In this document: positions 44,470 to 56,919 of the stretch, piece after piece
Numbering within the stretch: position 1 is the stretch's first letter
Layout: every line of letters starts with the position of its first letter
Origin: Endomychus coccineus
Lineage: Eukaryota > Arthropoda > Insecta > Coleoptera > Endomychidae
DNA: 64,000 nt
Assembly: GCA_958510875.1 (NCBI GenBank)
Contig: OY294067.1
Location: forward strand, 106,250,010-106,314,009
Direction: 5' to 3'
Position numbers and translations under genes: made by a program
The notes under the pieces: model-generated
The model's input: the letters and a program-made list of their open reading frames with translations, nothing else
Database searches by the model: none
Told to the model about the DNA's origin: nothing

Positions 44470-46080
44470 TGAGAGATAGATAGTTAATTGAGTAAATGTA
44501 TGCAATCCATAGAGAAGGCATGAATACTATGTAGAAGCAAACAATAACAGAAAATGTAGGCTTTTATCGTTAAATGATAGAACGGGAACGAAAACTAATC
44601 GAGCCGCCTCACCTTAATAAACTATAGTACATGTTCAATTTGCCCACAAATACTGAATCCAGTTTACGCTGGCCCGTGTTATCAGCGTAAAACCATAAAA
44701 TATGGCACGATAATAACTGTAATTTAGGAGCCATAGAGAGCGAAACGACGTTAATCTTCCATCAGCTGAAAATTTAATTAATTCACAAACGAGACGCTTA
44801 GGAAGAACGACCAGGAGGAGGATACATTTCGAGGCTAAGCTGAGGGAATTTGTATTTTCTAGTAAATCAATTAGGAAGTTCTAATAGTTCTAATAATCTT
44901 ATACATGTTCGGGCATAATCATTTCACAGACTAAAGGGGTGATTCCACAGACAGGTCGATGCTGTCTCTGTTTAGAAAATATTGTGTAATTCAAGCGTGA
45001 TACGCTTCCTCTATCGTCGTTACGGATTATAAGCCTCCCGGTATCCTTGAGTTAATAAACTCTTGTTGGAATAAGGTAAAACGCCTTGAGCTCCCTGATT
45101 CTGACACAATATGCTTGTAATTTACTTACTACCCACAATGAAACTGCTTCAGACAGGGTTCGTGTATTCCGGTAAAAAATTTTAAATTGCTTCATTATTG
45201 AACTTATTAAATAATGAACAAGAATTAATGTTAGATGAATACATCATATCCATATTGCGTTCATATATCGGGTAATCGGGTACTTCAAAGAAAAGTCATC
45301 ATTTTCTGTTTTATTCCTATTAGTCCAGTCCCTCTGTAATTTTTAGGGTTCAAATTTCTACGTTCCTTAATTTTGGTCAATCTATATGTTTTTGGGTGCG
45401 CTGATCACGAATATGGACATTAAAATTGTCTGGGCCCTATGCTACTAGAGTAATTCGCCATTTTTTGGGTCCAAATTGCCACGACTTTAGTGTTTATTCA
45501 ATCTTTAGAAAAACTCCACTAGATAATTTTATGACAGAAAAAGTTGTCAAAAAGAGTGAAATGACGCTAATTAATAGTTAATAGAATGTAAGGGGTCTAA
45601 TATACGGCCCAAGAAGTGCGATTTTTGAGCAAAACCAATCATTCGCTCATCAGTGAGGACCACTTTTCGGTAGAGAGAGAGACAGTCACGAAGCTGTTTG
45701 TGCGTACCTTTTACTCTGTCGCACTCATCAGTATTCACGCGCATCGCCTTTGTATGTATTATATGTGTAGAAACAGCCTCCCCCTTTTTTAATGAAGAAA
45801 CATCTGCTCTTCTCCTCTGATATAATATGTAATATAGAATTTCTAGCAAGTCAAAGATGAAGATCATGTTTTTTTTTTCAAACAAAATTTCAGTATTATA
45901 TGTATTTGAAATATGCCTCGAAACCTGCATTTTATTTGCTAATTTTTTTGTTGAATAATTAATTTCAATATTAGTTTATTGATTGATAATAATAATAATA
46001 AAGGTAATGATTATTATTATTATTATTATTATCATTACTAAAACTATTATAGTTTTGTATCATAATTATAAAAAGGAGTG
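44470..46080. other. No gene recognised
   Basis: AT-rich; a less AT-rich block at about 45590-45770 has an open minus frame (MRVNTDECDRVKGTHKQLRD) of unknown meaning. Confidence 0.35.
45985..46036. repeat. (AAT)n/(ATT)n inverted microsatellite
   Basis: AATAATAATAATAAAGG followed by GATTATTATTATTATTATTA; can fold on itself. Confidence 0.9.
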
Positions 46081-46089
46081 AAAAAAAGA

Positions 46090-46140
46090 AAAAAAAAGTC
46101 TCCCGTGTGGGATCGAACCCGGGTTAACTGTACATCATCT
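46090..46140 (-). other. Degenerate tRNA-like B-box fragment
   Basis: Minus strand reads GTTAACCCGGGTTCGATCCC ACACGGGAGAC followed by seven Ts. The B box is good but no T stem or cloverleaf can be completed. Likely a decayed tRNA or SINE piece. Confidence 0.35.
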
Positions 46141-46955
46141 TTGATAATTAGGAATTGGAGTTTTTTTTGAATTCTTCTTTTGTGTGACTGTCACACGCTG
46201 AAGGGAAGAAAATAATATATTGAGATAGCCACAAGAGGCATCTATAGTCTGAACCGAAGTTTATAACGGAGAAAAAAAAGCTTAGCATGAGTTTTCTCGG
46301 GATTGACGCAACCTACGAGATCGTGCTTGGTATCAAAATTTGCGTAAATATTTCAGCTATTTAACTATGATTCGAACTTTCTGACTTTCTCATTTGTCGG
46401 TTCCTCTCTTTCAAAATGGTCTCAAATCGGTCCATATCAACCAAAGTGGTTGAATTTTGGATCATAGTATCTTCCGTTCAAATTTTTTTTTTGAGTCAAA
46501 AGGTTGATTTGTTGGTCCGCAATCGCAAAATTGCTATATGATCCATTCAATCGGATATTGGAACAGAATAGTAAAATCGAATTGAACAAAAATTCACAAA
46601 TTGATACATAATAACAATTGTTTCACCACAGAGTGTCAATCCCAAGAATCAGTTAATAACTAAATACAACTGAGGTAAGAACTAAAATATTATAATCAAG
46701 AGGACCAAATTCCAGTGAGAGGAGTGAGCCAAATAATGGAAGCAGGGTGCGAGGGATCTCCGTGGTCCTTGTGTAATAAACGCTGTTGCTCATATTAAGG
46801 CACTATTGCAATTTCAAATCCACGTCATCGATTCCCAATAGATGCCCTTAGTATGATGTACTGTGAGCACCTCCATATTTACGTGCACATTCTCACTCCT
46901 CTTCCACGCAGCGATGGATAGCGTCAAAGGGAATCTGTCAACCCCCAACTAAATG
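46140..46955. other. No gene seen
   Basis: AT-rich; unassigned. Confidence 0.3.
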
Positions 46956-46959
46956 ACTC

Positions 46960-47520
46960 CATAACCGACACAACTTAATCCAAAGTATGATGCCGAAGAA
47001 TGAATGGTTTCTGAGCCCATCATATCATGAAAAGAGCTTCTGAGGAACTCAGAGCACGCAGCTTTACCCCTTCAATGAGGCATGTAGAACCGGACACTCT
47101 TCTCCTCTTACTCGTATGAGCAATATGGACCATAAGAAAAATATACAAAAAATGGTTGCAACTGATGAGGAGTGCGTAACACACAGATCAGAATATGCAG
47201 AGAGCCAGGCGTACTGAGGGCATTCTTGAAGCAAAAATAAGTGATAACCAGACTGAAACGGGAAAAACATGAAGAACTCAGGGCCCTCAAAACTCAACAA
47301 AACATATTTCATGTTGATCCCCGGACACTATGACATTGAGGGCAACGAAAAAACTGATGAACTGGGCAGAACCAATACTCGGAGTGACAAAAATCTGAGA
47401 AAGCATTTAGGAATGGGTCAAACAGAACGAAGAGAGCGTTGGAATGAAGCTCACTAGAGAAACCAACAATAGAACTGAAGAACTGCTCAACATGAATAAG
47501 AATCAGGTCCAAACCTATTA
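46960..47520 (+). pseudogene. LINE RNase H fragment
   Basis: Frame 47269-47457 reads FMLIPGHYDIEGNEKTDELG RTNTRS, the RNase H end motif (normally W-I-P-G-H-x-x-I-x-G-N-E-x-A-D-x-L-A) with K/T for the usual A. Upstream sequence is in broken frames. Different in sequence from the RNase H piece at 59.5 kb, so another LINE copy or family. Confidence 0.7.
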
Positions 47521-47762
47521 AATTGAAGTATCATTCAAGATGAAAACATCCATTGCCATAGCAGCCAGTACCAAGTTGATCATTGAGTTTCTCCATGCAC
47601 ACTCTTGACTGAGCAGTTCCGGTTACTCTTTTGAAGTGGTGAAACTGACGGTCGATGCGCTACATAAACTCTACAAACACGTCCGGAAAATGATGCATAT
47701 CCATCACAGTTTGCGTCCTAGGTCGTCCGTTTCCCGCATTTATCTCCTACGTAACCAGGTAG

Positions 47763-48699
47763 GTGAGAGACTCCTTATGGAGGGTCTGCATCGAAGTGTG
47801 CTTCTTAGTTAAGCGTGTAGAGTTCATGGGGGGTTCAGATCCTCTCCTGTGCCTTGTCAAAAGGCACGAATTGGCCAGAGTGGAGGCATTTATCGTTAAG
47901 GCAACACAAAAAGCTGCGAAAGAACTTGATCTCGAATTGCACATCAGTCGAGAAGGTCAACTAGAGGACGACCTCAAGTTGCAACCTTCTCACCTGAAAG
48001 CAATGCCGCGAAGCAAGATCTTATGCTCAGGCGGCTTGCTGACGAGTCGATATACGGTGTTTCCTACAGAAACATTCAGCTGATCGGCCTGTCAACCAAG
48101 GTTAACCTTCGTCTACCTATGGACAGCCGGGTCAACGTTCTGGACCGAGGTATTTACCGCAGCTTGCCAAGATGGCATAATCAACACCTCGGACTATCGC
48201 CGCAACGTGATGGGTGTGCAGGTGCCAGATATTATCGGCATGTCCGTCAAAAGCAGCCTCGACGTACATCCATCGCCATAATGTGACCTCACGGGTGCTG
48301 TATTACAATCTAAGGCACTCGTACGGGATAGACCAAGAGCCGGTGCTACCTTACATGCCAGGAGATGATGAATCTCTTGTCGGAAACGAAAAATGCCAGA
48401 TCTACTGGAATTACCCGTTTCCGACCATCAGGTTCATACAAGAAAATAGCTCTGACGTTGTCCTCCTCGATAACCAAATCAACACTATGTATGCCATTCA
48501 ATTTGCTTCTCCGGTAGAGATGAACGTAGTCTTGAAAGGGGAGGAAAAATTGAGAGAAAGTTTCAAGATCCCCTTTTCGAGCTCCGCACGGTATACTCAA
48601 CCCAAGCCACAAGTTCATATCAGTGGTTCTGATCATAGGTGTTTTGGGCAGGATTTGGTCTTCACTGCGTTCGAACTTAAAGATCATTCCGACCTGTGA
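47763..48699 (+). pseudogene. C-terminal region of a second LINE type
   Basis: Three overlapping plus frames join: ARVEAFIVKATQKAAKELDL, then IYGVSYRNIQLIGLSTKVNL, then RVLYYNLRHSYGIDQEPVLP and CQIYWNYPFPTIRFIQENSS DVVLLDNQ, INTMYAIQFASPVEMNV. The last part matches the pattern of the C-terminal domain in several LINE-like polyproteins (LYW, RPDIV-x-D, IDxAVP), where Asp and Lys residues suggest a restriction-like nuclease fold; here the key Asp of ID is Gln (YAIQF). Two frameshifts. Reading of the fold is inference. It is separate from the RNase H piece just upstream. Confidence 0.6.
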
Positions 48700-48889
48700 C
48701 AATTCGGCGCAGTTCTTGATAGAACGGATGCAGAAGGTTACACGCTTTGAGGAAACGTGAGACTACCTACCGACCGTTGGGGAGGAGTAGCTCCGGTTAA
48801 CTGACTTGGTTTTTCTGGTGCGATTGCTACGATGTCGTCAGAGCACACAGCACTCTCGACCAAGTTTCGTTTTCTTGGTATTATTACTA

Positions 48890-49010
48890 AAAATAAAATA
48901 AGACTTCTCGTTTTGACGTTTCGATAACATATTTTTATCTTTCTCAAAAATTCTTTTGTTTATTAGTATTTTCATTCAATTAAGAAAAGGATAGATGACT
49001 TTGATCAATG
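48890..49010 (-). repeat. PLE terminal-repeat tail with hammerhead-type signature
   Basis: Minus strand: TTGAGAAAGATAAAAATATG TTATCGAAACGTCAAAA. GATAA/TTATC can pair as stem II before CGAAACGTC, but the CTGATGA core is degraded to TTGAGAA. Matches the solo tail at 16880-17060. Confidence 0.6.
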
Positions 49011-49415
49011 AAATGCGTCTGCAGCCGACTTTTTGAAATCCAATTAAAACTGCAGAAAACATTGGTTCGGTTATGTGTGAAAGAGTAATGTATAGCTAAT
49101 TATCAAATTGATTCAATTGGATTGAATTGAATCTAGCTGATTAAATACCTAAGATACTATTCTATGATTTACAAATACAAATATAGTCATGCTTATTTCA
49201 TGAATTACTTATTCTATGATTTACATTTCCTTCCTATTACTATAATAACTAATCAAGTTTAAGATAGCTTTATGGAGATTTTATTTCAAAACTGTTACTG
49301 TCATAAATGTAACAATGTCAGATAATACATTATTTTTTTAGATTGAATTGAATATACTACAGGAAGTGGTCATTCAAAATATCTGAATTTGGTTAAGGTT
49401 GAATCAAATTATTTT
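49011..49415. other. No gene seen
   Basis: AT-rich sequence between the tail and coding part of the PLE. Confidence 0.3.
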
Positions 49416-49417
49416 GA

Positions 49418-49900
49418 AACATTAGAATCAATTTTATTATTAACACATTTGTTTCTTCTAATTTGGATACCTTCTAATGATAAACGTTTATCATTATTTT
49501 TCTCAACATTCAAAATGTTTGTATTGTTGTAGTCAAATGAATGGTTTATGTCTTTTATATGTTTACTAAGTGTAGCGGATGAATTTTTCGTATATTTATG
49601 CCGATTCCATCTTTTATCAAGGTATTGAAAAGATTGGCAGATGTATACTTTTCCACAATCTTAACAAGGGATGGAATATACAGAATGAGTTATCTTTCCA
49701 AAAGGTACATCCCTCTTTAATTTAGTAAGGAGACCTTTCTGGTTCAAATAAATTTTATGACATATATGTAGATCATAAAGTTCTACTATATTACTTAATT
49801 TTTCAAAAAGACCATCATTAAATGCTACTGATATGTAATGTTTTCATGTTGATCTCTCATTACTGATATTACGAGAGGAGTTAAAGCTGACAGAGAAATG
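49418..49900 (-). pseudogene. Penelope-like element, GIY-YIG endonuclease part
   Basis: Minus-strand translation gives AFNDGLFEKLSNIVELYDLH, LKRDVPFGKITHSVYSIPC, then DCGKVYICQSFQYLDKRWNR (GIY-YIG with YICQ for YIGQ), SKHIKDINHSFDYNNTNILN and KRLSLEGIQIRRNKCVNNKI DSN. The order is that of PLE C-termini. One in-frame stop replaces the residue after IPC, and frame breaks lie upstream. The tail at 48890-49010 lies downstream on the same strand, as expected for one element. RT not found. Confidence 0.85.
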
Positions 49901-50022
49901 TTATGGGTAAGTATAAACCAGTTTGAGGTTTCTTTGCCTTGCTGACCGAATGACGAAATTGCATCATTGGACTACTACATAATTTTGGATTGGAATTCTA
50001 CTTGGTCATCATAACATCGTAT

Positions 50023-50470
50023 ACAGGGTGTTTATTAAGTACTTGTACAAACTTTAAAGTGGGAATCTTTGACTAACTATAAGATAAAAAGTTCATATAA
50101 ACATGGGTCCATAACGGCTTGGTTCAAGAGATACAAAGGGCGTCCAAAAAAAATTGTCTCATTTTTTTATTATAATTTTGTTCAATAACATGACAATCTG
50201 ACGAAGTTCGAGATACTGGGAGTATTAATGATGAGAAACTCAAATATTCACTTTGTTTTTTGTTTAATGTTAGAGGGCGCCACATACAGTGTTGTATCTC
50301 GATTGAAATAACCATAACTTGTTTGTGTCACACTGTAAGTGATTTTTGACTGAACAGACTTATTGAACATTCAATTTTACATACAAAAGATACTCTTAGT
50401 ATTTGTCGCTGAAAGTAGCCGTTTTGGAGAAACACGGGTTAAAAAAACGGGGTTAAAGTTGGATAAGAAA
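50023..50470. mobile_element. One-ended Tc1/mariner MITE remnant
   Basis: TATACAGGGTGTTTATTAAG at 50021 is a typical terminus preceded by TA, and the following sequence (AACGGCTTGGTTCAAGAGAT ACAAAGGGCG, AGTAGCCGTTTTGGAGAAAC) has the texture of such MITEs. The other end was not found. Confidence 0.5.
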
Positions 50471-51400
50471 AGATGTGTCTAACTAACTCGTTTCGAATAA
50501 ATGAATACGTAAAGTTTATGAAACGAAATAACTAACATTTAGATGAAGCGCTATAAGCTTTGCCTTGCCGAAAATAAGATTAAATCTAACAGATAGACTT
50601 CTTTAAATTCTGAACCAACTTTCTTGTGTGATCTGGTTGAATTTCAGCAAGCTTTCTGTTCGAATTAGTTGGCTGAACTTAACTATTACTAGATGTGTGT
50701 TCAGAAAAAGGGCGACCATTTGCTTTCCCCAGACCAGGGGGCATTCAGTAAACTTCGAAAGTAAATATTACAGTCGGATGTTTTAGGATTACATTGAATC
50801 ATGGCATGTTTACGTACGTAGGTTGCAGTTTCAATGACATGTAAGTCTTTGTGAATACTCGGAGCCGAATGCGGAAATATGATCGTTTAAATGGACGTTT
50901 CAATTCAGATGGGGTATTATTTGTTTGGTTGAATCAATCTGCTATTTACATCCCGATTTATCCAAACCTAATCCAAGGGTTTTCTCAATGTTATTCAGTC
51001 CTGGTAAACTCACTCAAATAGTTCAATGACACTTGAGAAAATATTGATAAACAGTCAGCAGTTCTGAAATTGGGAGCTACATATTATCTCTATCTGGAAT
51101 TCACAGTTCCTCGATTGATTAATATACAACTTTGATTATGGAATGCTAAGTGAATATAAAGATATTTTGTGTTAAAATCATTCGATATTTTCTTTCTTCA
51201 GATTGAAGGGAACTTCTATAAGTTGAATTGCGAGACCTTTTCCATCAGTGGATGATAGATGGTGTTGGAGTACCTTGGTCCTCCAAACATTTCCTAACGG
51301 GGTATTCACATATCTACCGGAGATGATTGATCAGTGACTTCATCATCTAGCTCGTTCCGCTGAAGAGTCCATGAGAGATCGGAACAGATGTCCGGAACTA
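50471..51400. other. No gene seen
   Basis: AT-rich; unassigned. Confidence 0.3.
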
Positions 51401-51740
51401 ATAGACGTATTATTATTTATTGTTCATTCTGGAGAGCCTGAACTTTCTATTGAATAGGATAAGGATAAGGTTAGTCAGGGTTGTCAAGTATAGAGCGTTC
51501 TTGAAGAACTATTGTATCCTCCTTTCAGTACTGATTTACAGTACACCAATGAGTCTTAGCTCTCTTAGGAAAGCTAAGGTTTTTTCCTGAATCCAGTGGC
51601 AAAAAGTCTTCGATGGTTGTGTATATTCCGGAGAGTCTGCAGAGTAGGTAGCTTTGCAGTCGTCTAGCAGATGTATTGTATGAACTAGGCCAATTCTTGT
51701 TATGTGGCCGTTGATATTGCAGTGTCCCGTCATGAACTAT
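51400..51740 (-). pseudogene. LINE RNase H tail remnant
   Basis: Codons 51733-51536 (minus) read MTGHCNINGHITRIGLVHTI, the TGH-x-x-x-x-x-H-x-x-R-x-G-L block that follows RNase H in Jockey/R1-like LINEs, then C-rich and LAFLRELRLIG stretches in place of the usual zinc-finger-like C-x2-C ... H-x4-C tail. Short and decayed. Confidence 0.55.
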
Positions 51741-52405
51741 GTATATGATATCTAAAATTTGGTATCTCCAGTAGGATTAGTCGTATTTTGTGAACCTATA
51801 TCGATAATTATTCAAGTGAATTTCGATAAGGCCTACTCTATTAGGATATAAAATTCTTCCAATGATTACAAAACAGTTTGTTTGTTTGTTATATTTCTTC
51901 CAATCATACCAAAGTGATCGCGATATGATCCCGGCACCTCCACCAATAATACGAACTGGGCATTATTTCAAAGTAGTTGATGTTGAAAATATTAACAGAA
52001 GGAATATAAAAGGGGAATGATTTTTATTCTACTCACTGTACAAATTGCAAATAGCTTCACATTGTTTTTTCGGATTTTGAGTAAGTATCCGTTTGAGCCT
52101 TTCTGAGTCTATCTCGATGGTTTTTAGGTTGATGGCCCACTGTGTAGTCAATTGCGCTGTTCCTAATATATTTAAAACTTGCAAATAGCTTTGACATGGT
52201 GTCTATAGGAACACTATTGTTTTTAGGCGCGGAAGCCCCTTGAAAATAGTACTTTTTGTAACCATCTTGTTTTTCGAATGAAAACACCTCAAAGAGTTAA
52301 TGTTCGTACATTTATCTGGCAACTAAAATCAAATCATGTTCAAATTTAGATAAGAAGTATAGTGGATGGAAAAGAATTCAGGAAAAAAAAATTAAAAAAT
52401 ATATT
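51741..52405. other. No gene seen
   Basis: AT-rich; unassigned. Confidence 0.3.
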
Positions 52406-52410
52406 TGGCA

Positions 52411-52606
52411 GTGATAGAAGGGAATCTTTTTGTGTTACATCTTAGAGATAGATACTATTATAAATTGTTATATTTACTTATATTGAATTATTGAATTGTA
52501 TTTTGTGATAGTGATAGAAGCGAATCTTTTTGTGTTACATCTTAGAGATAGATACTATTATAAATTATTATATTTACTTATATTGAATTATTAAATTGTA
52601 TTTTTA
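52411..52606. repeat. Two tandem 100-bp units
   Basis: GTGATAGAAGGGAATCTTTT at 52411 recurs at 52511 with one change; the two units differ at only a few positions up to TTGTATTTT. Recent duplication. Confidence 0.95.
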
Positions 52607-52609
52607 CAT

Positions 52610-53900
52610 TCTATGACCCATGCTCAGGTATGAAAGTTGAATGGGTATTTAGTGCCGGTTTTACTGTAGGTGCATTTCTGACATGTACTCCCATAAAACG
52701 TATGTTAACTACATCGATAATGACCTAACAATCGGAACTGGTATCAAACTTTTTTAATTAATATGTTAAAACTCAAAACTTTACATATGAAATTATTGGT
52801 ATTGAATCTGCAACCTGCATTCCTGTAACCCAGAATACAACTTTGACTAGTTCAATTTTCGAAATAGCACACAGGGGTGATCCAGGTCACCATGCGATAA
52901 ATAGAGACCACTCGGACACGTGGAACAGGAGATAAGTTTACGTACATTATGAGATTCGCGTGCAACGCTCCAATGCATTGACTCAGTATGTTTCACAGTT
53001 GTTCAGCGCACACTACTGTCACCTTTTATAATTTGAACTGTCATTCTAGCACTACAGAATAGAATTAGGAATTCATTATTTTAGTAAAACAGTATGGAAT
53101 AAAACATCTAACAACATATGCTCCCAATAAAAGGTTATAAAATCATGTTGTTATGGATTTAGCGATAAACATTACTCTCAGTCATATTTTCGGGGTTAAT
53201 ATGACTCTTCTCTATATATGATGTACTTCAGTTTAAATCAAAGTTTGGAATAAAAACATACAACGAAAGTATAATTAACTAATTATTGTAATTCTGTGAA
53301 TAAGTAAAAATAAATGGCGAATATTCCACCGGACTTTCAAGAAGCAGCTAGGAATGTTTCTCTGAATTTGTTATTAAATATTAGGCACACATGCTGAAAA
53401 CGCATCAGCAGCCCTTAGGTATCAGCTGCCCTCGCTCGCTCGAGCAGCTAATAGCCGCGGGATGCCAATGCTCATTTTCTGCCCTTGTGACACAGTATAA
53501 TATACGCTTTGTAGAGAGAACTTTTTTATCTTTGCGGATAATTCAAAACCTATCCTGTAGTACAACATTATCCTCTACGTGGTAAAATAAACGGAGAAAA
53601 GTCGATATATCTATGAATCATTCTACTTGATATATTCTAATTATTGAATACAGCTGGATATAGCTCATAACCTATACAATTATTGAAATGAAGTAGGCGG
53701 CAGTACCATTAGGACGATTCGCTTTGAGAAACAAATATCTCGGCATCTTGTTAAAGATAATGTTTAAAAATTTTGTAACAGTTTGCCTGAAAACCATAAA
53801 TAATTCTTTTGGATTAAAATTGTCCTTTAAGTAAGTAGATACCCTAAAAGAGCTGATAATTGTGAATACACTATGATACTAATAAGTACCAAATAATCCT
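52610..53900. other. No gene seen; one GC-rich islet
   Basis: AT-rich apart from about 53403-53462 (TCAGCTGCCCTCGCTCGCTC GAGCAGCT), which contains a short AGCTGC/GCAGCT stem. Unassigned. Confidence 0.35.
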
Positions 53901-53906
53901 TCAAAT

Positions 53907-56391
53907 CAGTGCTCCTCAACCTTTCAGTTGCGACCCAATTTTGAATCACAATTCTTATCGACCCCCCCCGTCTACAATAATTTCTACTGAAATCATGCTC
54001 TAATCGTAATTAGTTTCTATTTAATCCAATTTAATTGTATTTTGACGCTGAAGCTACACTACGATCTTAATAACAAACCTTAAAAAATACTTAGAAAACA
54101 GTTTTGTATTGAAATCTATTGCAATAAACGTTAGCATACAATATTTTTTTATTTTTTCTCCAATTATCATCCGAGATTTATTGAAAAGCACCTAAACTCA
54201 ACAACGTATAATGCATATATCAATTCTACTTATCGTATATTCACAATAAAGTAAGCTAGTCTCAGTCGCGTTGATGCTTCTGGTTTTACCTCCACCGTGA
54301 ATGTATTGTATTTGCGTGTTATCTGCAATTCACGATATTCTAGTAGCAGTAAAATTATACAGTGCATGTGTACAAAATCGAGAATAAATTTTCAAGTAGG
54401 CGTAAGTGAGCATCAGACGATATTGAAGCATCAACAATTGCACATACGGCATTGGTTTCGAAGATAAAATCAAGAATATATTCTCAAGAATATTTAAATT
54501 TTTTACCAGTACTGAAGTAAATGAAAAAGGAAGGCCCCTGGGTGTCATTTGCTCAAAAATTTTGGCATCAGACAGCATGAAACCTAATAAACTTAAACGA
54601 TATTTGGAAATGCTTCATAGTGAGTACGTTGTTAAATTACGAGAATTCTTCGAATTGAAATTTAAAATGATATGAAAAGCAAAATTCATTTTAAAAAAAA
54701 CTTTGTCTGTGAATGAATAAGTCTTACTTGCCTCTTACAAAGTTTCATATCGAATAGCCAGATGTAAAAAGTCTCACACCATTGGTGAAGAGCTTATTCT
54801 GCCAGCTGCAATTGAAATTGCAGAAACTATGTTTGGGGATAATTTTGCCAAACAATTGCAGTCGATACCTCTATCCAATGATACTGTTACCGGTCGAATT
54901 GGTGATACAACTGAAGATGTACAGCTTTGCGGAAAGTTGCGTAACATTTTTTTTTAAATTCAGCTTTATGAAGCAACAGATAGCAATAAAAATGTTCATT
55001 TGATTGCCTATGTTCGATTTTGTGATGGTATGTCACTAGTAGGAACCAATAGAACTCAAATCAACAGCAATAGCATTATTTGTTATCATCAATGGTTTTC
55101 TAAACAAGGCAAATATAGAGTGGGAAAATTGGGTCAGAATATGCGCCGATGGTGCTCATACAATGTCTGGCTGGAAAAGTCCAAAGTGTACAAGAACTTG
55201 TGAAACAAAATCCTCACAGTGTATCTGGGCACATTGCTGACCCACAGAAAAGCTCTGGTTTTCAAATAAATGAGTCCTGGTCTGAATATTGTGCTAACGA
55301 CGATGGTAACTGTAGTAAATTATATAAAAATAAAACCCCTAAAATCAAAAATCTTTTCTGCACTTTTCAAAGACATTCAGCGTTACTACTTTATTGCGAG
55401 GCAATATGGTTATCACTTGGTAGATTTTTACAACGTGTTTATGAATTAAGAGATGAAATCGTAATTTTTCTAGAAGAGGAAAACCCACGAGAAGAAGAGA
55501 AGTTTCGAGATGATTTATTTGTGATGAAATTGGGCTACTTGGTCGACATATTAGAGAAATTAAATACCTTGAATCTTCAACTTCAAGAACCAAACACACT
55601 TATGTTGGATACTCGTATAAAAGTTAATGCTTTTTGTAGAAAATTGGAATTGTGGAGCTAAATTTAAAGCAAAAAAAACATATAAATGTTTGCAAATGTG
55701 GATGAATGTGTTAAAACAACAAGACTGAAGAACAACATGTGGAAGTTGTTTTGTAACTATAAAAAATCATTTAACCTTGCTGGCAAAGAATTTAAAAAGT
55801 ATTTTCTAGCTGACTTCAACCTGATAGCTAGTTACGAGTGGGTTAAGAACCCTTATCTAAGTGGCGAAATTGAGACACTTTTGTAATCAATCAAAATCTT
55901 GGACTGGGTTGGATGATGAGTATCCTGCACTGGAAACACGACCATTTCGTATACTATTACCATTTACAACAACCTACCTTTGCGAAACCGGATTTTCTGC
56001 GGTGGCTGGTTTGAAGACAAAATATAAATCTTAGCTGAATATACAGAAAGAGTGTCAATTTCTAATATTAAACCTTTTGAACGTTGCTCTGCAAGACGGG
56101 CCCAAGGGAGTCACTAATAAGTATTAATCTTGATTTTAATTTGAAATTGATAAGTTAATTATTAAATAAATGATGCAGTACAGATACAATCCTATTCATA
56201 AGTGTATTATATCAGTGTAAAGGTGCATTTTATTTTTTATTATGTCAGAATGCATTTTATTGTTTTTTTTTTCAGTAAATTAGATTAATTTTTCAACAAT
56301 ATTTTTTCTCTTTTCAATATGTATTCCTCCCCCAATCAGTTTTATAACAACCATCTCTGGGGCGCGCCCCGCAGATTGAGAATCACCGCTT
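53907..56391 (+). mobile_element. hAT transposon (ZBED5-like), decayed
   Basis: Left end CAGTGCTCCTCAACCTTTCA and right end (reverse complement) AGCGGTGATTCTCAATCTGC both resemble the CAGCGGTTCTCAACC terminus of this hAT lineage. The right side retains GGGGCGCGCCCC and the left has a C8 run (GACCCCCCCCGTC). TSDs are no longer clear. About 2.5 kb with a broken transposase in the second half; 53940-54770 is non-coding or too decayed to read. Confidence 0.8.
54770..56130 (+). pseudogene. hAT transposase, ZBED5/FAM200-like, broken
   Basis: Plus frames in order: TIGEELILPAAIEIAETMFG, NFAKQLQSIPLSNDTVTGRI GDTTEDVQ (before the first Asp), YEATDSNKNVHLIAYVRFCD-like sequence, then the open stretch 55149-55661 with INESWSEYCANDDGN, VYELRDEIVIFLEEENPREE, KLGYLVDILEKLNTLNLQLQ and AFCRKLELWS. 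Next come LADFNLIASYEWVKNPYLS and TTYLCETGFSAVAGLKTKY, the C-terminal block with the catalytic Glu. At least five frame breaks. Domain order is complete enough to name the lineage with confidence. Confidence 0.88.
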
Positions 56392-56915
56392 TGAGTAGTT
56401 CAACAACTATTCCTTTCCGTTGGTAAGGAATATTTGAATGGTTTTATCTGATTTGATGTTCCAAGAATATTTGAAATACCTAGAACCTTAAGTTTCATGT
56501 GTTCGCTCTATGGGCTCAATATTTCAAGTTATTTTGAGTCTTCAGAGATTCCAAAACTTGAAGAGTGTTGATGCGCATCACTAAAGTGAGCAATTCTCTC
56601 ATATTATGATAACATCAATGAAGCTAAAACCATTACAGAATGGTTGAATACTCTATCGCAAATAAAGATATAAATGAAATATATATATATGCATGAGCTG
56701 ATTATACATCATTCCCAATTCTGAAAAATCAAGACATATCAATAGTATTATCCAACCAATTTCTTATACCAAAACTCACCAATCTATATATTGCAATACA
56801 ACATGTTATGCCTCACCTGAAACAAACAAAACTGAATTAGTAAAGAGATATAATCAGTAGCAAAAATGAACTTTGACCAACCAATCACTGAAATCCCTCA
56901 CTTTTATTAGAAAAT
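56392..56915. other. No gene seen
   Basis: AT-rich; short (AT)n run near 56680. Confidence 0.3.
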
Positions 56916-56919
56916 AGTT

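Noticed and set aside
45571..45930. 119-codon minus frame as a gene
   Set aside because: No family, no splice signals, and the N-terminal half is low-complexity AT-rich.
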